A DNA stretch of 64,000 nucleotides from Paenibacillus oenotherae (GTDB taxonomy: Bacteria > Bacillota > Bacilli > Paenibacillales > Paenibacillaceae). Below are positions 51,282 to 60,067 of the stretch, piece after piece (the first letter of the stretch is position 1; the number at the start of each line of letters is the position of its first letter). The DNA lies in the NCBI RefSeq assembly GCF_019443105.1, contig NZ_JAHZIJ010000011.1:1-64000 (forward strand), given 5' to 3'. The notes under the pieces are model-generated. The model was not told the DNA's origin and searched no databases. It was given only the letters and a program-made list of their open reading frames with translations. The position numbers and the translations under genes are program-made.

Positions 51282-52505
51282 TCATTCCAGCTGTTCTCTT
51301 CCGCGCCCGGTCTTGCTTCTGGCAACGAGCGTCTGCCGCACCCATATGGCATTAATGAAGAAGAGCGCAGAGGAGGTAAGGAAGACACCCTCTATGCCGA
51401 TCCAGCCGGAGATGAAGCCTCCGACAATAGGCCCGATCATGTTGCCGATGCTGAGCGTGCTGCTGTTCATACTGAAGGAGCGGCCCTCCATGCCATCGGG
51501 AGTAAACTTGCGGATAAGCGCATTGACTGAAGGTATGAGCCCTCCGAGAAAAATCCCCTGCAAAAAGCGGAACAACAGAAGCTGCCATACTGTAGTGGAC
51601 ATGGCTTGCGGAATGAAGAGCACGGCGGCGCCGATAAGAGAGACGCCGAGTACCCATTCCTGACCGATTCGGTCACTAAGCTTGCCGAGCAGTGGCGCGG
51701 CAAACATATTGGACAAGCCCGCCGCTGAGCCGACAAAGCCTGCCCAGAATGCAAGATTGGCCGAAGTTCCGTGCAGCTCCTGTACATAGAGGGGCATAAG
51801 CGGCATGGGGCCGATCATGGCGAATTGGATCAGGAAGGTAACCGCGAACAGCGAGGTCAATTGAGGGATGCGGCTGAGCTGCCGAAAGCCTTCGATGAGC
51901 GACACATTCGGCTTGGCGGCGGCTTCCTTCCGGTCGAAGCTCTCCTTCACTACGAACAAAGCGAGCAGCGAAGCCAGGAAGATGAAGGTTCCGGTCACAT
52001 AGAAGATGGACCGGAAGCCGATCCAATCCGCCAATAAACCACCCATAAGCGGCCCTAGTATAGTACCCGCGATCGCGCCGGATTGCAGCGTTCCCATTGC
52101 GAAGCCCATCCGGCTCTTGGGCGTTGTTGCAGAGATGAGCGATATCGATGCCGGGCTAAAGCCGGATATCGTACCGTTAATAAGCCGCAGCGCGAGCAGA
52201 TGCCATGGCGAAACCGCGAAGCCCATGCAAACCATGACGATAGCCATGCCGAAGCCGGATCGCAGGAGCATAATTTTGCGTCCATATCGATCCGACAGCT
52301 TGCCCCACAGAGGCTGAAACAGAAAGGCCGTAACAAAGTTGCCCGCAAAAATAATGCCGGCCCAAGTTGCGATCTCATGCGGATCGCTTAATCCCAGATC
52401 GCTCTGCAAGTACAGCGACAGGAACGGGATAATCATTGTCATGCCAGCCAATACAAGAAACTGTCCGAACCACAGCACAATCAAATTCTTTTTCCACTGC
52501 TCCAT
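51282..52505 (-). CDS. MFS multidrug-type transporter
   Basis: A 407-aa protein with 12 membrane helices. The loop motif GKLSDRYGRKIMLL (between TM2 and TM3) and the TM5 region GPLMGGLLADWIGFR match drug:H+ antiporters of the MFS. Pumps in this group export antibiotics or dyes, but the substrate is unknown. It is single-gene, with no adjacent regulator. Confidence 0.9.
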   Translation of the reverse strand: MEQWKKNLIVLWFGQFLVLAGMTMIIPFLSLYLQSDLGLSDPHEIATWAGIIFAGNFVTAFLFQPLWGKLSDRYGRKIMLLRSGFGMAIVMVCMGFAVSPWHLLALRLINGTISGFSPASISLISATTPKSRMGFAMGTLQSGAIAGTILGPLMGGLLADWIGFRSIFYVTGTFIFLASLLALFVVKESFDRKEAAAKPNVSLIEGFRQLSRIPQLTSLFAVTFLIQFAMIGPMPLMPLYVQELHGTSANLAFWAGFVGSAAGLSNMFAAPLLGKLSDRIGQEWVLGVSLIGAAVLFIPQAMSTTVWQLLLFRFLQGIFLGGLIPSVNALIRKFTPDGMEGRSFSMNSSTLSIGNMIGPIVGGFISGWIGIEGVFLTSSALFFINAIWVRQTLVARSKTGRGREQLE

Positions 52506-53080
52506 CGTATCGCGCTCCCGTCATGACTGAGATGTATGTAAACACAATAGAGTAAGTATATCATAAAGGGGAGCGATGCCATCTGTAGGGAGGGATTATA
52601 TGGTGGTCGGCGAATGAGTTCATCTTCATTTGGGGAGAAGGGAATCTGCGTATGCGCGCGCACTTGATCAGCGAACATTCCTGCTGGGAGGCAGTTTTTT
52701 ACTCGTTTCGGCTTGTCTATAGATGAAATGCCTGCCAAAGTGCAGGCATTTCGCGGTGTTCGCCCAATATTGGCCCAATCCGCTATATATTCCTGCACTT
52801 AGGCAGGCATTCTGCCCGCAAAGCATTCTTTTAGCCGAAATTCCTGCGCTTACGCAGGCTTCCCTATACCTTCGAACTGCGAACCGGATCTGTTTTAGCC
52901 ATTCGCTCGTACACGTTTGGAGTGTGCGCGATTCCCGGCGAGATGGGAACTGCGCGGTACGGATGTCACCACCTAGTTGACGGGGAGCCTACCGGGACTT
53001 TCGCGGGCAGCCTGATGATTGCAGGCAGCGTCGATGTTTATGGAATCGGTGTCCCCAGGCCGGGGTATCCTGCTCAATGG
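52506..53080. other. Intergenic region with repeat array
   Basis: No gene is supported; open frames here lack ribosome sites. It carries a hairpin with T6 near 52678-52698 and the array at 52725-52862. Bases 52870-53080 are GC-richer and could be decayed coding sequence, but I cannot identify it. Confidence 0.55.
52725..52862. repeat. Palindromic CCTGC/GCAGG repeat array, locus 3
   Basis: Three hairpins at a spacing of about 50-65 bases: 52725-52752 (GAAATGCCTGC, loop, GCAGGCATTTC, perfect), 52789-52811 and 52839-52862 (both CCTGC/GCAGG cores). The spacers include GTTCGCCC and AGCCGAAA, like those at other loci. Confidence 0.85.
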
Positions 53081-54001
53081 TTATTCCGTGATTTCTTCAA
53101 ATTCGGCATCGTAGATGCGGAACATCGTTTTATAGCCCGACTCATCCACTTTGATGCCTACATCGAGCCTGCCGGATACTTTCAGCGGACCTTTATGATG
53201 TCTGAGATTCGAATCTGCTGGCACGTAGACAATCATTATTTTGTTCCAGTACGTCTCATCGCCGTTGTCGAACGGACACTCCGCTCCCGGTGCCGGAATA
53301 AGCAAAAACCAGTTTTTATCAAAGGACAAAATCTCGCCCATATAGCCGTTAATAGCAACCTGGCTGCCGCTCAAATCCCAGAATTGGTCAGACGGTGTGG
53401 TCTGATCCTCATTATCGAAGAATCCGGACCAGGAGATGGTGCTGATCCCGTTCGTACTATCCTTCCCTGGCTTAGCTGGCGCTTTGGCAGCAGGCTGGGC
53501 TGCATTCGTACTGTTCTGCGTCCCCTTGCTATCCTTGGATGAACTGTTCCGGGGTTCCGCCGAAGCATCCTCCTTTGCGGAAGTGACTCCGGCGGGCTCA
53601 GCCTTCTTGTCTGGTCGAGCATTCTTATCTGCTGGCTTGCCGCTGACGTTACCGTCTGCAGCGGAGGCCGCAGGCATCTCGTCTGCTTGTGCTGTCTGCC
53701 CTTGCGCGGACAGCTTGTTGACGGGCTGCTCCGCCGTGGCTTCCTTGGGTGTTGCTTGCTCCGTGGCAGGCGCTTGGGATGCAGCACTATTGCTCCCAGT
53801 GGCTGCGTTTGATCGTGTTTCTGCATCGACGCCTGCCGCAGCTTCACTCTCCGCTTCTTGCGGAGAAGCCGCTCCATCGCCAACACTGTCTGCCGCGCTC
53901 TCCACAACGAAGGAGCCGGCTTCAGTCTCTTTACTCGAAGTATTGCCGCACCCTAGAATAAGAAGGAATGCCAGCAATATAAACCATTTTATTTTTCTCA
54001 T
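53081..54001 (-). CDS. Lipoprotein with low-complexity linker, linked to an ABC exporter
   Basis: A 306-aa protein with a lipoprotein signal (lipobox ILGC, Cys18), a long Ala/Glu/Ser/Lys-rich linker (about 20-195) and a C-terminal domain (about 200-306) with short beta strands: INGYMGEILSF, LLIPAPGAECPFDNG, MIVYVPA, VSGRLDVGI. That domain may relate to DUF3299, which is found beside FtsX-like transporters, but the link is weak. It is the third gene of an operon, 16 bases after the permease. The linker would let the domain reach out from the membrane. Confidence 0.75.
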   Translation of the reverse strand: MRKIKWFILLAFLLILGCGNTSSKETEAGSFVVESAADSVGDGAASPQEAESEAAAGVDAETRSNAATGSNSAASQAPATEQATPKEATAEQPVNKLSAQGQTAQADEMPAASAADGNVSGKPADKNARPDKKAEPAGVTSAKEDASAEPRNSSSKDSKGTQNSTNAAQPAAKAPAKPGKDSTNGISTISWSGFFDNEDQTTPSDQFWDLSGSQVAINGYMGEILSFDKNWFLLIPAPGAECPFDNGDETYWNKIMIVYVPADSNLRHHKGPLKVSGRLDVGIKVDESGYKTMFRIYDAEFEEITE

Positions 54002-54017
54002 CTGCGCTCGCCTGCCT

Positions 54018-55223
54018 TTATGCTTTGAATAATTGAAGCGGGTCCAGCCGGTACATTTTGAAGGAAGGGATCATCATCGCCAAGCCGCCCAGAACAATCG
54101 TTCCAAGAATGAGAAGCAGGTGGCTCGGGCCCGCCAGCAGCGCGTTGATCTTGATTCCGGTGTAGTCGAACAGCAAGTCCTGAAACAGATACCCGCCCAG
54201 ATGGCCTATGCCGATGCCCGCAATTAATCCGCAGATGACCAAAGCCATGCCTTCGCCGATGAAGGTCATGAAGACATATCCTCTTGATTTGCCGATCAAT
54301 CTCAGCAGCCCGACATCCTTCTTGCGCTCGTTCGCAGCTGCTGTTAACGATAATAGGAGGGAGGACGCAGCGAGCAGAATGCACAGCATCGTGACGAGTC
54401 CGATCATTTCAGAGCCAAGATCGACAACCTCCAGTACATCTGCGACGGCTTTGCTCGTATACGCAGCTTGAACGCCGTTCTCCCCATCATATTGGAGCTT
54501 GATCTCCTGTACGCCCCCAATGGATCGCGGCTTGACCAGCACTGCGGTAACTTCCCGATGCTCGCCCGATTCCTCATGAACGGCCCAGGCGTAATCCATC
54601 GTTGTGAAGACAGCGCGGTCATCGGGTGTATGCAGCGGGGGAAGAATACCGACAATTTTATATTGAAACTCCTCATGCTCATCATGATGCTCCTCCACGG
54701 CGTCGAAGGAATGACCGGCCTCCTCAACTAAACCATGGCCGCCCTTGAACGTGTCCCCGACCGAGACGCCCAGCGCCCGAGCGGCATGAGAGCCGATTAC
54801 GACCTCGCCCAGACTTCCGTAGAGATTGCCTGCGGACAGCTTCTGATTGCCATAGCGGGTTGCAAAATATTCCGGATCAATTCCCACGATCGGATACCCG
54901 TTGTAATTGTCGCCCGTTGTCATCCCGTATGCCTTATCTACTCCGTTATGCTTCTGCAGAGCATCCAGCACATCGAGTGAAATGTTGCCTACAGGCGCCC
55001 CGACATGATAGAAGGTGTTCAGGACAAGCTGTGTCTCGCTTCCCTCTGCGCCAACTACGAGATCGAAGGGGCCGTAGCCCTTGGCCGCCCCCTCTTCCAC
55101 GCTCTCCTGCATAAGGATCAAGAATACGATCAGGCCCACGGTTACAGCGACAGTGGAGACGGTCAGCAGCGAAAGAAATTTGCGGTGCAAAATATTCCGG
55201 ACAACGAATGCAGCCAGTTTCAT
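54018..55223 (-). CDS. ABC transporter permease (FtsX/MacB type) with His-rich loop
   Basis: A 401-aa permease with one N-terminal helix, an extracytoplasmic domain (about 40-270) and three C-terminal helices, the FtsX/MacB layout. The extracytoplasmic part contains a His/Glu/Asp-rich stretch at about 163-186 including EEHHDEHEEF, a likely metal site. It overlaps the ATPase gene by four bases (ATGA). The His-rich loop hints at a metal-linked role for the exporter. Confidence 0.88.
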   Translation of the reverse strand: MKLAAFVVRNILHRKFLSLLTVSTVAVTVGLIVFLILMQESVEEGAAKGYGPFDLVVGAEGSETQLVLNTFYHVGAPVGNISLDVLDALQKHNGVDKAYGMTTGDNYNGYPIVGIDPEYFATRYGNQKLSAGNLYGSLGEVVIGSHAARALGVSVGDTFKGGHGLVEEAGHSFDAVEEHHDEHEEFQYKIVGILPPLHTPDDRAVFTTMDYAWAVHEESGEHREVTAVLVKPRSIGGVQEIKLQYDGENGVQAAYTSKAVADVLEVVDLGSEMIGLVTMLCILLAASSLLLSLTAAANERKKDVGLLRLIGKSRGYVFMTFIGEGMALVICGLIAGIGIGHLGGYLFQDLLFDYTGIKINALLAGPSHLLLILGTIVLGGLAMMIPSFKMYRLDPLQLFKA

Positions 55224-55939
55224 AACATATGCTCCTTATACGGTTGGACGGAGGTTGATTTGCCAGTCCGGTGCGCCTTGTTCAGATCGCTGATATGCAG
55301 ACATTTTGTGAAGCGCTGCGCGAGATTGAGATCATGTGTCACGGTTATCAATGTCATTCCCGACGTCATGCATATCTTCAATAATAGCTCGGTCAGCTCA
55401 CCCGCTGTCTCCCAGTCCAAACTGCCAGTCGGCTCGTCTGCGAGAACGAGCGGGGGATTGTTGATCAGCGCCCGTATGATAGCTACCCGCTGCTGTTGCC
55501 CTCTGGACAGCTGTGCAGGGAGATGATGGATGCGCTCCTCTAGTCCCACCTTATGAAACCATTGATGAAGCAGGTCGTTGCGCTGTTTCCTGGAGCGTCC
55601 TGCCACAGGCATAACCAGCTCTACATTCTGCCCTGCCGTAAGCGAAGGGATAAGGTGGAACTCCTGCATAATATAGCCGACATTGGCTGCTCGGTATTGA
55701 TCACGCCGGGATTGCGACATTTCGTGCAGGGAGTGGGACTGGACATAAATCCCTCCGCTGTCAGGCCCCATAATGCCCCCGAGCAGATGCAGAAGTGTGC
55801 TCTTGCCTGAGCCGCTCGGGCCGATAATGGCAATTTTCTCTCCGGCGGCTACTTCCCAGCTTGGAATATTTAGAATGGGAAGCGACTTGCCGTTTACCCG
55901 GAAGCCTTTTGCCACTTGATCAAGTTGTATCAATCTCAT
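55220..55939 (-). CDS. ABC transporter ATP-binding protein
   Basis: A 239-aa nucleotide-binding subunit of the LolD/MacB group. Walker A is GPSGSGKST (40-48), the signature is LSRGQQQRVAI and Walker B is LVLADEPTGSLD. Its partner is the FtsX-type permease. ATG 55939 is the conventional start, but GGGGGTG is very close; TTG 55933 would have better spacing and TTG 55948 is also in frame. First gene of the ABC-lipoprotein operon. Confidence 0.93.
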   Translation of the reverse strand: MRLIQLDQVAKGFRVNGKSLPILNIPSWEVAAGEKIAIIGPSGSGKSTLLHLLGGIMGPDSGGIYVQSHSLHEMSQSRRDQYRAANVGYIMQEFHLIPSLTAGQNVELVMPVAGRSRKQRNDLLHQWFHKVGLEERIHHLPAQLSRGQQQRVAIIRALINNPPLVLADEPTGSLDWETAGELTELLLKICMTSGMTLITVTHDLNLAQRFTKCLHISDLNKAHRTGKSTSVQPYKEHML

Positions 55940-55953
55940 CACCCCCAATGGAA

Positions 55954-55980
55954 AAACAGGAGAACCTGGTTCCCCTGTTT
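55954..55980 (-). terminator. Intrinsic terminator of the alkaline phosphatase gene
   Basis: On the minus strand AAACAGG-GAACC and GGTTC-CCTGTTT arms with one-base mismatches, followed by TTCC. It lies between phosphatase and ATPase genes. Confidence 0.65.
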
Positions 55981-56026
55981 GTTCGGCCTATTCAAAAATA
56001 TAGCTATACGGTCTCACTGTGCTTGC

Positions 56027-57733
56027 TTATTGCAGAACAATGCGCTCGGACAGGGAGTCCCACTTCAACGTTTTGCCCGTCAGATGGTTGAAGGCTGACA
56101 ATGGCAGGTACAGCTTGCCGTTGTCGAGATCCGCCTTGTAAGCCGCTTCGGTGCCATTATGCTTCACAGCCAGCGTGCTCAGGTTAATCGTTACGAGCTT
56201 GTTAGCTTTGGAAATGATAACAGCATTCGCATCCGCTTTATACTTGCCGCCAAGCGCCTCAGCTAGCGCTTGAGCAGGATATAGCACTGCGTTGTCGCGT
56301 GTTACTTTGAACTTCGGATACAGATGCTTGGCTTGCAGCTTCTCGGTTGCTTTCTTCAGATCAACGCCGATAATTTGTGCAGATGCCTGTGCAACCCGGG
56401 TATTGTCGATTTGGCCTTTAAGAAGGCTTGTAATTGGACCGTAACCCCATACGCCGACATCGACGGCAGAGTGTCCATGGCCAGCCCAGCCTACCAGCAA
56501 CCGCTTGGAAACTACTGCGTTATAGCCGCCCTCGCGACCATAGGAGGAGCCGTCTCCATCGAGAATTTGCTGTGCTTCCTCATCGCTGAGATCAGTAATC
56601 GCTGTATTGGAGGCAACAATTTTCTTGATATCATCAATCGATGCCGCTTCCTTCAAAGCATTGACAATCGACTCGGAGGAATGCTTCTGCTTGCCCCATT
56701 GATCGATGTTCAGCTCATAGATATTATCACGGGAGAGCGACAGACCGCCGGTCTCATGGTCAGCTGTAATAACAACAGAGGTGTTGCCGTCTTTCTTGGC
56801 GAAATCCATTGCAACTTTAACCGCTGCATCGAAATCCAGCATTTCCTTGATTGTTGTCGGGAAATCATTCGCATGGCTGGCATGGTCGATACGGCCGCCT
56901 TCGATCATGATCGCGAAGCCATCTTTATCTGCCGATAGAAGCTCCAACGCTTTGCCTGTCATCGTCGCCAGATTAGGCGTATTGGCATCCCGATCAGTGG
57001 TATAGGCGATATGGGAGGAGCCGAAGAAGCCGAGCGCCTTGGAGGTTTTGCTGTTCAAAGCTTTTAAAGAAGCTCCGTCTCTTACAATCTTGTAGCCTTT
57101 GGAAGTAAAGTCGTTCAGGATCGATTTGTCGCTGCGTTTGCCCTTCTCATCCTTGCTGAGAAAGAATTGCTCGCCGCCGCCGAACAGAACATCAACCCCG
57201 CTCTCCAAATATTGCGAAGCAATCGCGCTCTCGTTATCTCGGCTGCGGACATGAGAAGCGTACACGGCTGGAGTCGCATGCGTAATTCTTGCCGTCGATA
57301 CTAGTCCGGTTGCTTTGCCGCTTAATTCTGCTGCTTCAATAACGGATGCGTAAGGCTTGGATACATCCTCGTTGGATACGCTGATGCCTGCATTGTAGGT
57401 TTTGTTGCCTGTTGCAAAAGCAGTGCCCGCAGAGGCGGAATCTGTTACTGCGCCGGAGACAATTTTCCCGCCGTCCTCGCCGCGGTCTGCGAACGTGGTG
57501 GCTTGTCCGATATAGAATTGATCAAGAGCCAGGCTCGGTTTGCCGAGAACTGTCTTGGAGTAAAGCCTTGCAGCTGTCACTTGCGCGGGACCCATGCCGT
57601 CACCGATCAATACGATCAGGTTTTTGGACTGCGGTTTTTTCGCCGTCGATTCTTTGGCTGTAACCAGTGAGCCAGAGGAGACGATCGTGAGTGCGAGTCC
57701 TGTCAATAAAAGTGCTTTGAATGATTTCTTCAC
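56027..57733 (-). CDS. Alkaline phosphatase with C-terminal stalk domain
   Basis: A secreted phosphomonoesterase of the PhoA family, 568 aa: a signal peptide (1-26), the catalytic domain (about 38-470) and a copper amine oxidase N-like stalk domain (about 480-568). Ligands seen are GDGMG (metal Asp), Ser99 in VTDSASAG (nucleophile), EGGRIDHASH, TADHETGG and WAGHGHSA. The stalk may bind the enzyme to the cell surface. Start GTG 57733, six bases after GGAGGG. Two TTCACA/TTCAAT-like half sites upstream might be Pho boxes, but the match is weak. Confidence 0.92.
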   Translation of the reverse strand: MKKSFKALLLTGLALTIVSSGSLVTAKESTAKKPQSKNLIVLIGDGMGPAQVTAARLYSKTVLGKPSLALDQFYIGQATTFADRGEDGGKIVSGAVTDSASAGTAFATGNKTYNAGISVSNEDVSKPYASVIEAAELSGKATGLVSTARITHATPAVYASHVRSRDNESAIASQYLESGVDVLFGGGEQFFLSKDEKGKRSDKSILNDFTSKGYKIVRDGASLKALNSKTSKALGFFGSSHIAYTTDRDANTPNLATMTGKALELLSADKDGFAIMIEGGRIDHASHANDFPTTIKEMLDFDAAVKVAMDFAKKDGNTSVVITADHETGGLSLSRDNIYELNIDQWGKQKHSSESIVNALKEAASIDDIKKIVASNTAITDLSDEEAQQILDGDGSSYGREGGYNAVVSKRLLVGWAGHGHSAVDVGVWGYGPITSLLKGQIDNTRVAQASAQIIGVDLKKATEKLQAKHLYPKFKVTRDNAVLYPAQALAEALGGKYKADANAVIISKANKLVTINLSTLAVKHNGTEAAYKADLDNGKLYLPLSAFNHLTGKTLKWDSLSERIVLQ

Positions 57734-58033
57734 AAAATTCCCTCCAAATAATTAAGAAGTCTTCTATCTTCAATCCGAATTGTACGGGTCATAGATTAAG
57801 GGAGTATCATTGAATTGTTGTGAATTTGCAAAGAGCGTTCCCTCGCGCTGCGTGGAAGTGCAGTGATTTTTTGCACAGCAGGCAATGTCTATGAAAGGGT
57901 AGGATATAGCTGGAACAGGGCATTTGTCATACGATTGTCAATGATCGTCGATCCTTGGCGGTTGTTACACTGCGGCAAAAAGGGCATAATGAATATGGAA
58001 ACGAAGGGAAAACGATAGAAATGGGGAACGTGA
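57734..58033. promoter_or_regulatory. Divergent region between phosphatase and hemE
   Basis: No gene. For hemE a promoter is visible: TTGTTA (57962-57967), a 17-base spacer and CATAAT (57985-57990). On the phosphatase side only weak Pho-box-like half sites are seen. Confidence 0.6.
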
Positions 58034-59104
58034 ATGAGCTACAACGACCGTTTCATCCGGGCATGCCGGAAGGAGCCTATCGATAAGCTACCCGTATGGT
58101 ATATGCGGCAGGCGGGACGATATGATCCCGAATACCGTCAAATAAAAGAGAAGTATTCGCTGCTAGAGATTTGCAAACAGCCTGAGCTGGCTGCTGAAGT
58201 TACGTTGATGCCGGTCAAAAAGCTGGGCGTTGACGCGGCTATTCTATATTCCGATATTATGAATCCGGTCGCTTCGATCGGGATTGATTTCGATATCGTG
58301 GCGAACGTCGGACCTGTTATAGACAATCCCATTCGCTCGGCGGCTGATGTGGCGAAGCTGAAGCCGATCGATGTGGAGGGTGATCTGTCCCATGTTCTGG
58401 AAACGATTCGCATTCTTGACCGAGAGCTTGATGTGCCGCTAATTACGTTCGCAGGCGCGCCGTTCACCATTGCGAGCTATCTTATTGAAGGACGTCCATC
58501 CAAGTCCTATATTCGTACGAAGACGCTTATGTACAGTGAACCGGCCATCTGGTTCCAGCTGATGGACAAGCTTGGCGATATGGTAATCACCTATTTGCGT
58601 GCGCATATGGCTGCAGGCGGCAAGGCATTCCAATTGTTCGACAGTTGGGTAGGGGCGCTCGCGCCCGCAGACTTCCGGAAATTCGTGCTACCGACCATTG
58701 AGCGGATATTCGCAGAGCTGTCGGATCTGGAGCAGCCGAAGATCTACTTCCCTGGTGTGGCGTCAGGCGAGCTTCTGCCGGATCTCGGGAATGTCCAGGC
58801 CGATGTTATCGGGCTAGATTGGCGCGTGTCCATTGCAGAGGGACGGCGCCGGCTTGGCGGCGCGTTTGCCGTGCAGGGCAATCTTGATCCCTATGTGCTG
58901 ACAGCACCGATGGATGTCGTGAAATCGTATGCGAAGCCCATTATTGAAGAGGGTGCGGGGCAGCCGGGCTTTATCTTTAATCTGGGCCATGGGCTGTTCC
59001 CGGAAGCCTCGCTGGACAAGCTGCGCGAGCTGACGGAATTTGTCCATGAATATTCGGAAGAAGTGATCCAGCAATCGGCGATCAAGGAGGCCCGTCATGC
59101 CTAA
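58034..59104 (+). CDS. hemE: Uroporphyrinogen decarboxylase
   Basis: Converts uroporphyrinogen III to coproporphyrinogen III in haem synthesis. The 356-aa protein is full-length, with the N-terminal signature WYMRQAGRYDPEYR and the second motif GAPFTIASYLIEG. First gene of the hemE-hemH-hemY operon; hemH begins eight bases before its end. A promoter lies at 57962-57990. Confidence 0.97.
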   Translation: MSYNDRFIRACRKEPIDKLPVWYMRQAGRYDPEYRQIKEKYSLLEICKQPELAAEVTLMPVKKLGVDAAILYSDIMNPVASIGIDFDIVANVGPVIDNPIRSAADVAKLKPIDVEGDLSHVLETIRILDRELDVPLITFAGAPFTIASYLIEGRPSKSYIRTKTLMYSEPAIWFQLMDKLGDMVITYLRAHMAAGGKAFQLFDSWVGALAPADFRKFVLPTIERIFAELSDLEQPKIYFPGVASGELLPDLGNVQADVIGLDWRVSIAEGRRRLGGAFAVQGNLDPYVLTAPMDVVKSYAKPIIEEGAGQPGFIFNLGHGLFPEASLDKLRELTEFVHEYSEEVIQQSAIKEARHA

Positions 59105-60029
59105 GCGGACGATTGGAGTGCTCGTCATGTCCTACGGGACACCGGAGAGCATGGACGGCATTGAGGAATACTACACCCATATTCGCAGAGGCCATGCTCC
59201 AACGCCCGAGCAGCTGGCCGAGCTTACAGAGCGGTATGATGCCGTAGTTGGCGGCGTGTTCCCGCTTCGCGAGAATACAAACCGCCAGGTGGCGGGCCTG
59301 CAGGCTGCGCTGGACCGGACGGTTCCCGGGCGCTATGCTTGCTACCAGGGCCTGAAGCATGCACGGCCCTATATTGAAGATGGGGTCGAGGCGATGGCAG
59401 CCGACGGTATTACGGAGGCGGTCGGCATTGTATTGGCGCCGCATTATTCCGTTATGAGTGTCGGCAGCTATGTGAAGCGGGCTCGCGAGAAAGCGGAGGC
59501 GCTCGGGATTGCGATGCGTTTCGTGGAGAGCTATCACCTTCATCCCAAGCTGATTGCCGCACTGACTGAACGCGTGGGCAGCGGGCTGGAAGCAGTGAGC
59601 TATGCCCGGCCAGTCAAGCTGCTGTTCAGTGCGCACAGTCTGCCGGAGCGGATCCGGGAAATGAATGATCCATATGAGGAGCAGCTACTGGCCACATCGG
59701 CTGCAGTTGCGGCGGGTGTCGGCTTTGTGGACTGGCAGTTCACTTGGCAGAGCGCGGGACGAACGCGCGAACCGTGGCTCGGCCCTGATATTCTGGATAC
59801 GCTTCAGGAAGTGAAGGAGAAGGGATACCGGGGGGTGCTGGTGGCTCCGGTCGGATTCGTATCCGATCACTTGGAAGTGCTCTATGACCTTGATATCGAG
59901 GCAAAGGCTGCAGCGAAGGAGCTTGGCATGGTGCTCGAACGTATCGAGATGCTTAATACCGATATCCTATATATGGAGACATTGGCGGAATCGGTCGTTT
60001 CTCAGGATGAATGGCAGAATGAGATATAG
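59097..60029 (+). CDS. hemH: Coproporphyrin III ferrochelatase
   Basis: Inserts iron into coproporphyrin III, as the Firmicute enzyme (CpfC) does, in a water-soluble form. The 310-aa sequence has the motifs YGTPES near the N-terminus, SAHSLPERI (metal-binding His) and GFVSDHLEVLYD (catalytic Glu). AAGGAGG lies six bases before ATG 59097 inside the end of hemE, so the genes are coupled. Confidence 0.96.
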   Translation: MPKRTIGVLVMSYGTPESMDGIEEYYTHIRRGHAPTPEQLAELTERYDAVVGGVFPLRENTNRQVAGLQAALDRTVPGRYACYQGLKHARPYIEDGVEAMAADGITEAVGIVLAPHYSVMSVGSYVKRAREKAEALGIAMRFVESYHLHPKLIAALTERVGSGLEAVSYARPVKLLFSAHSLPERIREMNDPYEEQLLATSAAVAAGVGFVDWQFTWQSAGRTREPWLGPDILDTLQEVKEKGYRGVLVAPVGFVSDHLEVLYDLDIEAKAAAKELGMVLERIEMLNTDILYMETLAESVVSQDEWQNEI

Positions 60030-60067
60030 AATATCGCATCCCATGATAGACAGAGGAGATGAATGAA

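Noticed and set aside
52922-53542. Plus-strand frame overlapping the lipoprotein gene
   Set aside because: It is antisense to a gene with a clear lipobox and operon context, and has no recognisable domain.
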